Positions 8,612-16,652 of a DNA stretch of 64,000 nt are shown one piece after another. The stretch's first letter is position 1, and each line of letters begins with the position of its first letter. The stretch is from Roseovarius gaetbuli. GTDB taxonomy: Bacteria > Pseudomonadota > Alphaproteobacteria > Rhodobacterales > Rhodobacteraceae. The DNA is taken from assembly GCF_900172365.1 (NCBI RefSeq), contig NZ_FWFJ01000001.1:1-64000 (forward strand). The letters run 5' to 3'. Both the position numbers and the translations under genes were made by a program. The notes under the pieces are model-generated. The model did no database searches. It was not told the DNA's origin and saw only the letters and a program-made list of their open reading frames with translations.

Positions 8612-10168
8612 CTAGTGCTCTTGGTTCAGCGCATCGGCAGCCGGAATTTCACGCTCGCGGCGGGCGATATAATCCAGCAGGGCGTCGTTGATCCCGGCAT
8701 CGAGCCTGGGTTCTTCATAGGCCTCCAAAAGCTTGCGGGCATAGGTCAGCGCGCGTTCGGTGATCTCGGTGCTGCCTTCGGCCTGCCATTGGCCGATGGC
8801 GCTGTTGTCAAGCAGCTCGGGCATGAAGAACGCGGTCTGGAAATTGTCCTGCGTGTGCGGATGGCCAAGGTAATGCCCGCCGGGGCCGACATCGGGCACG
8901 GCGGCAAGGGCGGTGTCGAAATCGCCCCATTTCGGGCCCTCGGCCATGCGATAGGCCATCGCGCATTGCTCGGCATCGACGACAAATTTGGCCACCGAAC
9001 AATGCATCCCGGCCTCGTTCCAGCCGGCTGAATGCCAGATGTAATTGGCCCCCGCATGCATCACCGCCGAGAGGGTCGTGGCGCTTTCATACCCCGCTTG
9101 CGCATCAAAGGTCTTGGCCCCGCCAAGCGTGTTCGAGGTGCGCCATGGCACGCCGTAAAACCGCGCCATCTGGCCGATCATGAAGTTCATCAGCGAAATC
9201 TCGGGCGTGCCCGCCATCGGCGCGCCGGATTTCATGCTGACGGTCGAAAGGTAATGCCCATAGATCGCCGGACAGCCCTTGCGGATCACCTGCGTATAGG
9301 CAAGCGCCGAGAGCGCCTCGGCGTTAAGCTGCGCCACCGTTGCGGGCACGCTGGCGGGCGTATTGGCCCCACCAAGCACGAAGGGCGAGCAGAGCACTGG
9401 CTGATTACGGCGGCAAAAGGCGCGCATCGCGCCAAGCATGGTTTCATCCCAGACCAGCGGCGAGTTGCCGTTGCAGTTGCCGGTTGTCACGGGATGGGTT
9501 TCCATGAACTCGGCGCCAAACAGAATGGCGCACATATCAAGCACATCCTCGGCGTTCTTCGGGCTTGTGGTCATGCCCATGAAGGTCTTGTCTGAGTGTT
9601 TCATCGACGAATAGGTGATGCGCAGATGGCGCTGACTTATCGGGTGATCATAGGGCTCGACGATATGATGCGCCGAGGAATGCAGCGCCGGCATCATATG
9701 CGAGAGCTTGTGGAACATGCCCAAATCCGCAAGCGTCGGGTTGCGGCGCACGTCGTCAAGATCGCGTAAATATGGCGCGCCGGTCATCGGCACAAAGATC
9801 GAATGCGGCCCGCCCAAGCGGACGTTCTTTTGCGGATCACGGGCGTGATAGGTAAAATCCGAGGGGATGGTCGCGATCAGCTCGCGCACAAGGCCGCGAT
9901 CAAGGAAGACCAGCTCTCCCTCAACCCGCGCACCGGCGCGTTTCCAGTCTTCAAGCGCGATGGGGTCGCGAAACTGTACCCCGACGGTTTCAAGGATATC
10001 CATCGAGGCGGCGTCGATCTGTTCGATTTGCGTGCCGGTCATGACCTCGCAAAGCGGCAGCCTGCGGTTCAGACCAGGCAGCATGGTGATGTCATGGACG
10101 CTGCGCAGGGCGCGGCGGGTCGTGCGCCCACCCGATCGCCCGCGGGGGCGCTTGAGTTCAAGGGTCAT
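8612..10168 (-). CDS. Non-pyrrolysine MttB-family (trimethylamine methyltransferase-like) corrinoid methyltransferase
   Basis: A 518-residue TIM-barrel protein of the MttB superfamily: GTQIEQIDAASMDILETVGV at the N-terminus and KTFDAQAGYESATTLSAVMHAG in the barrel. There is no in-frame amber codon, so it is of the class lacking pyrrolysine. Characterised members (MtgB, MtpB, MtcB) demethylate quaternary amines such as glycine betaine, proline betaine and carnitine onto a corrinoid protein. The ATG at 10168 has AAGGAG 9 bases upstream; the in-frame ATG at 10192 would place that site inside the gene. Residues 5-20 are Arg/Gly-rich (RPRGRSGGRTTRR). It heads a unit with two SDRs. Confidence 0.85.
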   Translation of the reverse strand: MTLELKRPRGRSGGRTTRRALRSVHDITMLPGLNRRLPLCEVMTGTQIEQIDAASMDILETVGVQFRDPIALEDWKRAGARVEGELVFLDRGLVRELIATIPSDFTYHARDPQKNVRLGGPHSIFVPMTGAPYLRDLDDVRRNPTLADLGMFHKLSHMMPALHSSAHHIVEPYDHPISQRHLRITYSSMKHSDKTFMGMTTSPKNAEDVLDMCAILFGAEFMETHPVTTGNCNGNSPLVWDETMLGAMRAFCRRNQPVLCSPFVLGGANTPASVPATVAQLNAEALSALAYTQVIRKGCPAIYGHYLSTVSMKSGAPMAGTPEISLMNFMIGQMARFYGVPWRTSNTLGGAKTFDAQAGYESATTLSAVMHAGANYIWHSAGWNEAGMHCSVAKFVVDAEQCAMAYRMAEGPKWGDFDTALAAVPDVGPGGHYLGHPHTQDNFQTAFFMPELLDNSAIGQWQAEGSTEITERALTYARKLLEAYEEPRLDAGINDALLDYIARREREIPAADALNQEH

Positions 10169-10309
10169 GATGCTAATCTCCTTCGCGATCACCGTGACCT
10201 GTCTTGCGGGCGGATATCTGACGGTTTGCGGTATGCGCGGATAAAAACCCGACCTGCGGCGTGTCGCAATCGCGGGCTGTCGGCGGGCAGGACCAAAGGA
10301 CTGGGCGAT

Positions 10310-10669
10310 ATGAGCATCATCAACACATCCCGCGCGGCCCGTTATCAGTGGCAGGGGACATGCGACGGCTGGCCTCTGGTGGCGCAGCCGGGTCTATCGG
10401 TCACGCAAGAGAGGATGCCGCCCGGCACCTCTGAGGAGCGTCATTTTCATGCGCGCGCCCGGCAATTCTTTTACGTGCTGAGCGGTGTGCTCTGCATGGA
10501 GGTCGACGGCGCGGTCTTTCACCTCTCTGCGCAGGACGGCATGGAAATCGCGCCGAATACGCCGCATCAGGCCCGCAACGACAGTGAGAGCGACGTTGAG
10601 TTTCTGGTGATCTCGGCGCCCGGCACCCAAGGCGACAGGGTGGCGGCGGATGCGATGCCAGAGGGTTAG
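10310..10669 (+). CDS. Small cupin-domain protein
   Basis: A 119-residue single-domain cupin. The first metal-binding motif is in ERHFHARARQFFYVLSG (His-x-His with a following glutamine where many cupins have glutamate), and the second is in NTPHQARND. AAAGGA lies 9 bases before the ATG at 10310. It is divergent from the mttB-like gene and followed by a strong hairpin, so it is probably monocistronic. Cupins of this size act as sugar- or amine-binding accessory proteins or small dioxygenase-like enzymes; the position between two mttB-like genes suggests a role in the same pathway, but the function is unknown. Confidence 0.8.
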   Translation: MSIINTSRAARYQWQGTCDGWPLVAQPGLSVTQERMPPGTSEERHFHARARQFFYVLSGVLCMEVDGAVFHLSAQDGMEIAPNTPHQARNDSESDVEFLVISAPGTQGDRVAADAMPEG

Positions 10670-10705
10670 AGGGTGTCGCGTTCATTCGAAGTCACGCGAC
10701 ACCCT
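10670..10705 (+). terminator. Perfect 12-bp hairpin directly after the cupin gene
   Basis: The arms 10670-10681 and 10694-10705 (AGGGTGTCGCGT and its exact complement) enclose a 12-base loop. The hairpin starts at the base after the stop codon and ends in a short TTT run. It could terminate cupin transcription and, on the other strand, mttB-like transcription arriving from the right. Confidence 0.5.
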
Positions 10706-10721
10706 TTAACGTATTGATTTT

Positions 10722-10768
10722 GCATGTTCGAGAAGCTCAAAACCGGTTCCCACTTTTGAGCAACATGC
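10722..10768. repeat. RIME/REP-like palindromic intergenic element
   Basis: A two-step stem: GCATGTT (10722-10728) pairs with AACATGC (10762-10768), and GCTCAAAA (10735-10742) with TTTTGAGC (10754-10761). The loop contains CCGGTTCCCAC. Elements with GCATGT, AACCGGTTCCCACTTTTG and ACATGC are common dispersed repeats in alphaproteobacteria (RIME-like). It lies just behind the stop of the second mttB-like gene. Identity rests on recall of that consensus, not a search. Confidence 0.6.
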
Positions 10769-10788
10769 TCCAACACCGCATCGCGCGC

Positions 10789-12339
10789 TTAGCTTGGCAG
10801 GTGGATATTGAACCGCTTGCGAATGGCCGCATCGGTGATCGGGTCAAACCGGGCCGGGGCGCGTTCCGACAGGATTTTTTCCTTCTTGGCGCGCGCCTTG
10901 GCGATCAGATCGGGCTTGTCCATTTCCACCCATTCCTTGGGCGACGAGCGATCGGCAAGCGCGGGATAGATGTAATCGGTCTGCATCCGGCTCAGGGTCT
11001 GTTCGGCGCCAAGGTAATGCCCCGGTCCGCCGATGCAGGTGGCGCGGATCACCTCAAGGCTGACGGTATCCTCATCCACCTCGATCCCGCGGGTACAGCG
11101 CAGCGCCTGACCGATAAGGTCATCGCCGAGGATCAGCGATTCAAGGCAGAAGCCAAGCAAAGAGGCATGCATGCCGGCGGCCTCGTAAACCATGTTGAGG
11201 CCCGATAGGCCTGCCATCACGTTCGAGGTTGCCTGTTCCCAGCCGGCCTGCATATCGGGCAGCTTGGCGTCGGCAATGCCGGCCGCTGCGCCGCCTGGGA
11301 GCCCGTAATACTTGTGCATCTGCGCGCAGCCTGCGGTCAAAAGCGCCTGCTCGCCAGAGCCCCCCGACATCGCCCCGGTGCGCAAATCGCTCACGAAGGG
11401 CCAGGTGCCGAAAATCGCCGGATGCCCCGGTTTCACGGCGTTGACATAGACCAGACCCGCCAAACACTCGGCGGTGGCCTGAACGATGGCGCCGGCAATC
11501 GGGGCAGGGGCGGTGGCCCCGGCCTGACCGGCGCTTAGCAACAAAACCGGCATGCCGCCGGCAATGCAGGCCTCCATCACCAGACAGGATTCGGTGGCGA
11601 ATTTCATCGGCGGAACGACGAAACAGTTGGAATTGCTGACAAACGGGCGCTCGCGCCATTTGTCCTCGCCGCCCGCGATCAGGTGCAGCATCTCAAGCGC
11701 ATCGGCGACATACCCCGGCTCGGTGAACGAGGTGCCGACATGCTTGGTGGTGCCCGCGCAACAGCCATAGACGGTGTTGAGGTCCATCTCGCGGTTGTCG
11801 GTGATATCGCGGCAGACCATCGGGCGCTGCACGAAGTGGATGTTATCAAGCTGATCAGCGATGCGCGCGGCATCATGCAAATCCTGCATGGTGCACTCGC
11901 GGTAATGTTTGGTCTCGATGTCGATCAGATGCACCGCGGCGCCGGCGGTGCCGTAATGCACGCGGTTGCCGTGAAGCTGCATGTCATTGGCGGGGTCACG
12001 ACCAAATAGCGTGATCTCCTTGCGCGCCCGCGCAATCGTGTCCTCGATCAGGGCGCGCGGAAAGCGGATGCGCCCGTCAGACCCAAGGATCGCGCCTGCG
12101 CCGGTGAGATATTCAACCCCGCTTGGCGGCGCATCGGCAAGGCCGATCTGTTCAAGCGCATCAAGCACCGCCTGATGGATGCGGTCCATCGCGGCGTTCG
12201 AGAGCGGGCGATAGGTGCCGCCCTCCAGTCCGGGGCGCACCGGGCGCAGATTGTCGGCGAGCGGGTTCGAGCGGGCCTCGCGGCGGGCGGCACGGCCACC
12301 AGCGCGACCACTTGTGCGGCGCGTTTTGGTTTCTGTCAT
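10789..12339 (-). CDS. Second non-pyrrolysine MttB-family corrinoid methyltransferase
   Basis: A 516-residue MttB-superfamily protein, clearly divergent from the first (for example DMQAGWEQATSNVMAGLSGLN and GMHASLLGFCLESLILGDD in the barrel). It has no amber codon. The N-terminus holds an Arg/Gly-rich stretch (RTSGRAGGRAARR). AGGA precedes the ATG at 12339. It stands as its own minus-strand unit with a possible small ORF upstream, separated from the first homologue by the divergent cupin gene. Two different MttB-type enzymes may handle two methyl donors or successive substrates. No cognate corrinoid-binding protein gene is next to either. Confidence 0.85.
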   Translation of the reverse strand: MTETKTRRTSGRAGGRAARREARSNPLADNLRPVRPGLEGGTYRPLSNAAMDRIHQAVLDALEQIGLADAPPSGVEYLTGAGAILGSDGRIRFPRALIEDTIARARKEITLFGRDPANDMQLHGNRVHYGTAGAAVHLIDIETKHYRECTMQDLHDAARIADQLDNIHFVQRPMVCRDITDNREMDLNTVYGCCAGTTKHVGTSFTEPGYVADALEMLHLIAGGEDKWRERPFVSNSNCFVVPPMKFATESCLVMEACIAGGMPVLLLSAGQAGATAPAPIAGAIVQATAECLAGLVYVNAVKPGHPAIFGTWPFVSDLRTGAMSGGSGEQALLTAGCAQMHKYYGLPGGAAAGIADAKLPDMQAGWEQATSNVMAGLSGLNMVYEAAGMHASLLGFCLESLILGDDLIGQALRCTRGIEVDEDTVSLEVIRATCIGGPGHYLGAEQTLSRMQTDYIYPALADRSSPKEWVEMDKPDLIAKARAKKEKILSERAPARFDPITDAAIRKRFNIHLPS

Positions 12340-12733
12340 GATCTTGGAAATCCTAATGCAGGTGTCGGGGAAAGAAAGGGGCGCTTAATGTGCGCCCGGT
12401 CGGCCCCGCGCCGCACGGCCCCGTTCCGCCCCGATGGTGCGGATCACAAGCGCGATCTTGCTGCGTACGTGCATGGCGTCTCTCCTCAGGACCGTTTCAG
12501 CCGACCCGATTCTGCGCGCCCTGTCTGTTCCAATTCCGACCAATGTCGTTTTTGGACCAGTCACGTCGCGCTTGACCGGGGTGGCGCGCGCAGCTAGGTC
12601 TTGGGGCATGAGCACCGCACCCTGCATTATCTGCTGCATTATCCGCTGAGTTTTCTCTGGCGGGCCGGTCTTCTGTTTCCAAGTTGTGACGAAGTTGCTA
12701 AGCCCGCCGCGAAGGCCTGCGCGCGAGGACATT
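12340..12733. other. Intergenic region between the second mttB-like gene and cysS
   Basis: A 394-base divergent region. Its left part holds a candidate 29-codon ORF on the minus strand. The remainder should contain promoters for cysS and the mttB-like unit, but no clear -35/-10 pair was recognised. Long frames crossing it on both strands look like chance frames in GC-rich DNA. Confidence 0.4.
12385..12474 (-). CDS. Candidate 29-residue ORF upstream of the second mttB-like gene
   Basis: The start at 12474 is preceded by GAGGAG with 8-base spacing, a better ribosome-binding site than most genes here. The peptide is basic (MHVRSKIALVIRT at the start, then GAERGRAARGRPGAH) and its Arg/Gly-rich tail recalls the N-terminus of the methyltransferase encoded 45 bases downstream. 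It may be a leader or accessory peptide. It has no recognised family and may be spurious. Confidence 0.3.
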   Translation of the reverse strand: MHVRSKIALVIRTIGAERGRAARGRPGAH

Positions 12734-14143
12734 ATGACGAAACATCCGATCAAGCTTAGAAATTCTAAAACGAAGTCAAAGGAACCCGAACCATTTGTTC
12801 CCCTCGACTGGCTTGATGATAAAATTCCAGCCGTACAAAAGAAGGTGCGGATGTATGTCTGTGGGCCGACGGTCTATGACCGCGCCCATCTTGGCAATGC
12901 GCGCCCGGTGGTGGTGTTTGACGTGCTCTACCGCTTGCTGCGCCATGTCTACGGGGCCGATCACGTCACCTATGCGCGCAATTTCACCGATGTGGATGAC
13001 AAGATCAACGCGCGCGCCGCGGAGAGCGGTCGCTCGATTGGCGAGATCACCGCCGAGACCACCCAATGGTTTCTCGATGACATGGGGGCCTTGGGCGCGC
13101 TGGAGCCGAATTTCATGCCCCGCGCCACGCAGTACATCCCGCAGATGGTGGCGATGATCGAAGACCTGATCGCCAAGGGTCACGCCTATGCCGCCGAGGG
13201 CCATGTGTTGTTCGCGGTCGATAGCTACACCAAGTATGGCGCGCTGTCGGGGCGCACGGTTGATGACATGATCGCGGGCGCACGCGTAGAAGTGGCGCCC
13301 TACAAGCGCAACCCGATGGATTTCGTGCTGTGGAAACCCTCAACTGAGGATCAGCCCGGTTGGGACAGCCCTTGGGGCAGAGGCCGCCCGGGCTGGCATA
13401 TCGAATGCTCGGCCATGGCCTATGAATTGCTGGGCGAGAGTTTCGACATTCACGGTGGCGGCAACGACCTGATGTTCCCGCACCACGAAAACGAGATCGC
13501 GCAGAGTTGTTGCGCCCACCCCGAGGGCGGGTTTGCGCAGGTCTGGATGCACAACGAGATGCTTCAGGTCGAGGGCAAGAAGATGTCCAAATCGCTTGGC
13601 AACTTCTTCACGGTGCATGATTTGTTGGAGCAGGGCGTACCGGGCGAGGTGATCCGCTTTGTGTTTCTAAGCACGCATTATCGCAAGCCGATGGATTGGA
13701 CGGCTAAGAAAGCTGAAGAGGCTGAAGCGACGCTACGCAAGTGGTATAAGCAAGCTGACAGAGCGCTAGATAATTCACCTCCATATATTGGCGTTGTTAA
13801 CGCTATTGCAGATGATTTGAATACTTCACAGGCGATTTCAGAGATACACCAGCTTTCTCACGCGGATGATGTGCCGTCTTTGCGCGCAAGTTTAAAATTC
13901 CTTGGCTTGATGGGGGATACCTCGCCAGCGTGGGCTGCCGCTCCGACTACTGACTTGTCGTATTGGCTGGATGGGTTGTCGACTGCGCGTAAGACTTCCA
14001 TGGAGACCAAAGATTTTACAGAGGTCGACAAGCTAAAAGCAGCCTTGAGTGATGCCGGAGTGGAAGTGCGTATGAGTAAAGATGGCATTGAGCTTGTTCC
14101 TGGCCCAAATTTCGACCCCGCCAAATTGGAGGCATTGAAATGA
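12734..14143 (+). CDS. cysS: Cysteinyl-tRNA synthetase
   Basis: A 469-residue class I synthetase that charges tRNA-Cys. The HIGH box is AHLGNAR and the KMSKS box is KKMSKSLGN. The zinc ligands are the cysteine of YVCGPTVYD, the cysteine of HIECSAMA and the histidines of [12 protein letters not shown]. The start at 12734 follows GAGG. Base composition is uneven: the first ~110 bases and everything after about 13690 are visibly AT-richer, with different codon choice from the catalytic core, although the reading frame and length are normal. It is followed by cimA, a pairing I know from related bacteria. Confidence 0.93.
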   Translation: MTKHPIKLRNSKTKSKEPEPFVPLDWLDDKIPAVQKKVRMYVCGPTVYDRAHLGNARPVVVFDVLYRLLRHVYGADHVTYARNFTDVDDKINARAAESGRSIGEITAETTQWFLDDMGALGALEPNFMPRATQYIPQMVAMIEDLIAKGHAYAAEGHVLFAVDSYTKYGALSGRTVDDMIAGARVEVAPYKRNPMDFVLWKPSTEDQPGWDSPWGRGRPGWHIECSAMAYELLGESFDIHGGGNDLMFPHHENEIAQSCCAHPEGGFAQVWMHNEMLQVEGKKMSKSLGNFFTVHDLLEQGVPGEVIRFVFLSTHYRKPMDWTAKKAEEAEATLRKWYKQADRALDNSPPYIGVVNAIADDLNTSQAISEIHQLSHADDVPSLRASLKFLGLMGDTSPAWAAAPTTDLSYWLDGLSTARKTSMETKDFTEVDKLKAALSDAGVEVRMSKDGIELVPGPNFDPAKLEALK

Positions 14144-14265
14144 TGCACTCTTTGCCACCACGCTTGTCTGCCGCCCAGGGGGCGGTCGGGCGCTGCGCGG
14201 CGGCGCGCATGGCGCGCCTTGATTCCGCGCGAAGGGGCTTTGGGGCAAAGGGAAGCGCGTCATGA
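14140..14265 (+). CDS. Candidate 41-residue ORF bridging cysS and cimA
   Basis: An open frame that fits the gap exactly: its ATG overlaps the cysS stop as ATGA and its stop overlaps the cimA start as ATGA. The peptide begins [13 protein letters not shown] and is rich in Ala, Arg and Gly. Stop-start overlaps at both ends are the normal geometry of coupled genes in this genome. No family is recognised, and such overlaps can also arise by chance in a 120-base spacer. Confidence 0.3.
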   Translation: MMHSLPPRLSAAQGAVGRCAAARMARLDSARRGFGAKGSAS

Positions 14266-15872
14266 CGAAAGAACGTCTCTACCTCTACGACACCACCCTG
14301 CGTGATGGGCAGCAGACGCAGGGCGTCAGCTTTTCCACCGCCGAGAAATGCCGCATTGCCGAGGCGCTTGACCGGCTTGGCGTTGATTACATCGAGGGTG
14401 GCTGGCCCGGCGCCAACCCCACCGACAGCGCGTTTTTTGACAACGCTCCGAAAACCCGCGCCACGATGACCGCCTTTGGCATGACCAAGCGCAGCGGGCG
14501 CTCGGCCGAGAATGACGAGGTGCTGGCAGCTGTGATGAATGCGGGGACCGGGGCGGTCTGTCTTGTCGGCAAGACCCATGATTTTCACGTCGAAACCGCG
14601 CTTGGCATCCCGCTGGACGAAAATCTCGAGAATATCGCCCGCTCGCTGGCGCATATCGTGGCGCAGGGGCGTGAGGCGCTGTTTGACGCCGAGCATTTCT
14701 TTGACGGCTACAAGGCCAATCCCGATTATGCGATTGAGTGCCTGCGCGCCGCGCTTGAGGCCGGAACGCGCTGGATCGTGCTTTGCGATACCAATGGCGG
14801 CACCCTTCCGGTCGAGGTGGGCGAGATCACGGCGGCAGTGATTGCGGCCGGTATTCCCGGCGATTGCCTTGGCATCCACACCCATAACGATACCGAGAGC
14901 GCGGTTGCCGCCAGCCTTGCGGCGGTCGATGCGGGCGCGCGCCAGATTCAGGGCACGCTCAACGGCTTGGGCGAGCGCTGTGGCAATGCCAACCTGACCA
15001 CCCTGATCCCGACGCTTTTGCTGAAAGAGCCCTACGCAAGCCGCTATGAGATCGGGGTAAGCCGCGATGCGCTGCGCTCGCTCAGCGCCATAAGCCGCCA
15101 GCTTGACGAGATCCTCAACCGCGTGCCGATGCGGCAGGCGGCCTATGTCGGGGCCTCGGCCTTTGCCCACAAGGCGGGGCTGCATGCCAGTGCGATCCTC
15201 AAGGACCCGAGCACCTACGAGCATATCGACCCCGAAACCGTGGGAAACGCGCGCGTCATTCCGATGTCCAATCAGGCCGGGCAATCAAACCTGCGCCGTC
15301 GTCTGGCCGAGGCCGGGATCACGGTCGCGCCCGGCGATCCGGCATTGGCGCGCCTGCTCGATACCATCAAGGCGCGCGAGGAGCAGGGCTATAGCTATGA
15401 CAGCGCGCAGGCGAGTTTCGAGATTTTGGCGCGCAAGGAATTGGGCCAGATGCCGAGTTTCTTCGAGGTCAAACGCTACAAGGTGACGATCGAGCGGCGC
15501 AAGAACAAGTACGACCAGATGGTCAGCCTGTCCGAAGCGGTGGTCGTGGTGAAGGTCGATGGCGAGAAGAAGCTGTCGGTGTCTGAATCGATGGATGCCG
15601 AGGGCTGTGATCGCGGGCCGGTCAACGCGCTTGCCAAGGCGCTCGCCAAGGATCTCGGCCCCTATCAGGATCAGATCGCCGATATGCGGCTGGTGGATTT
15701 CAAAGTCCGCATCACCCAGGGCGGCACCGAGGCCGCGACGCGGGTCATCATCGACAGCGAAGACGCAGAGGGGCGGCGCTGGTCAACGCTTGGGGTGAGC
15801 CCGAACATAGTGGATGCCTCCTTCGAGGCGCTGCTTGATGCGATAAACTGGAAACTTCTGCGTGCTGAGTGA
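14262..15872 (+). CDS. cimA: (R)-citramalate synthase
   Basis: A 536-residue enzyme of the isopropylmalate/citramalate synthase family. It has the metal and substrate motifs DTTLRDGQQ, HTHNDTESA and LNGLGERCGN in the N-terminal TIM barrel. The C-terminal LeuA-type regulatory domain covers roughly residues 390-530. It condenses pyruvate and acetyl-CoA to citramalate for threonine-independent isoleucine synthesis. Length and the overall motif spacing match CimA (about 530) better than LeuA or homocitrate synthase. AAAGGG is the ribosome-binding site. The 3' end overlaps the next gene by 11 bases. Confidence 0.9.
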   Translation: MTKERLYLYDTTLRDGQQTQGVSFSTAEKCRIAEALDRLGVDYIEGGWPGANPTDSAFFDNAPKTRATMTAFGMTKRSGRSAENDEVLAAVMNAGTGAVCLVGKTHDFHVETALGIPLDENLENIARSLAHIVAQGREALFDAEHFFDGYKANPDYAIECLRAALEAGTRWIVLCDTNGGTLPVEVGEITAAVIAAGIPGDCLGIHTHNDTESAVAASLAAVDAGARQIQGTLNGLGERCGNANLTTLIPTLLLKEPYASRYEIGVSRDALRSLSAISRQLDEILNRVPMRQAAYVGASAFAHKAGLHASAILKDPSTYEHIDPETVGNARVIPMSNQAGQSNLRRRLAEAGITVAPGDPALARLLDTIKAREEQGYSYDSAQASFEILARKELGQMPSFFEVKRYKVTIERRKNKYDQMVSLSEAVVVVKVDGEKKLSVSESMDAEGCDRGPVNALAKALAKDLGPYQDQIADMRLVDFKVRITQGGTEAATRVIIDSEDAEGRRWSTLGVSPNIVDASFEALLDAINWKLLRAE

Positions 15873-16635
15873 TGACCTGAATGCCTGCGCTGATATGCTT
15901 CGGCGCGGCGATCCTGACCGGTTTCTGGCGGCGATGGCGGCGCCAGTGGCGGCGCGCCACGTGCTGTTCCCGATCTATGCCTTTAACCTTGAGGTGGCGC
16001 GTGCGCCCTGGGTCACGCAAGAGCCGATGATCGCCGAGATGCGCCTGCAATGGTGGCGCGACGCCTTGGGCGAAATCCGCGAGGGTGGCCTAGTGCGCCG
16101 ACACGAGGTGGTCACGCCGCTGGCCCATGTGCTGGACGGCGCTTGCGCGGCGCGGCTGGAGGCCCTGATCGAGGCACGACGCTGGGATATCTACCGCGAG
16201 CCCTTCGCGGACCCCGCGGCGTTCGAGCGTTATATCAACGACACATCCGGCAGCCTGCTTGCGGTCACTGCGCTCGCCCTTGGGTCTGCGGACGAGGGGG
16301 TCTTGGCGGATGCGGGCTATGCGCTTGGGCTGGCCAATTGGTTGCGCGCAATCCCCGCGCTTGAGGCGGCGGGGCGCATTCCGCTGGTCGATGGGCGCCC
16401 CGAGGCGCTGCGTGCGCTTGCATCGGGCGGCTTGGCGCGGCTCAACCGGGCAAGGCGCGCGCGCCATAAGGTGTCACGGGCGGCGCGCCCTGCGCTTTTG
16501 CCGCTGTGGCAGGCCGGCCCGGTTCTGGCCCTCGCAGAACGTGCGCCAAATGCAGTGGCAGAGGGCGCGCTTGATATCGCGCCGGCGCGCAGCCGCCTGA
16601 CGTTGATGCTGCGGGCAAGCAGCGGGCTTTGGTAG
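15862..16635 (+). CDS. Squalene/phytoene-synthase-fold protein without catalytic Asp motifs
   Basis: A 257-residue all-helical protein with the trans-isoprenyl diphosphate synthase pattern: HVLFPIYAFNLEVAR, MRLQWWRDALGEI, NDTSGSLLAV and YALGLANWLRAIP. In true squalene/phytoene synthases two Asp-rich motifs hold the magnesium. Here the corresponding stretches read VARAPWV and RAIPALEAAGR and contain no Asp. That matches the NDUFAF6-like branch (respiratory complex I assembly) better than a prenyl-condensing enzyme. The start is a GTG at 15862 inside the end of cimA. Confidence 0.75.
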   Translation: MLSDDLNACADMLRRGDPDRFLAAMAAPVAARHVLFPIYAFNLEVARAPWVTQEPMIAEMRLQWWRDALGEIREGGLVRRHEVVTPLAHVLDGACAARLEALIEARRWDIYREPFADPAAFERYINDTSGSLLAVTALALGSADEGVLADAGYALGLANWLRAIPALEAAGRIPLVDGRPEALRALASGGLARLNRARRARHKVSRAARPALLPLWQAGPVLALAERAPNAVAEGALDIAPARSRLTLMLRASSGLW

Positions 16636-16652
16636 GCACTTCAAGCCGGCAA

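Noticed and set aside
10309..10669. Longer version of the cupin gene starting at 9803
   Set aside because: That start lies deep inside the divergent mttB-like gene; the ATG at 10310 has a proper ribosome-binding site and gives a normal single-domain cupin.
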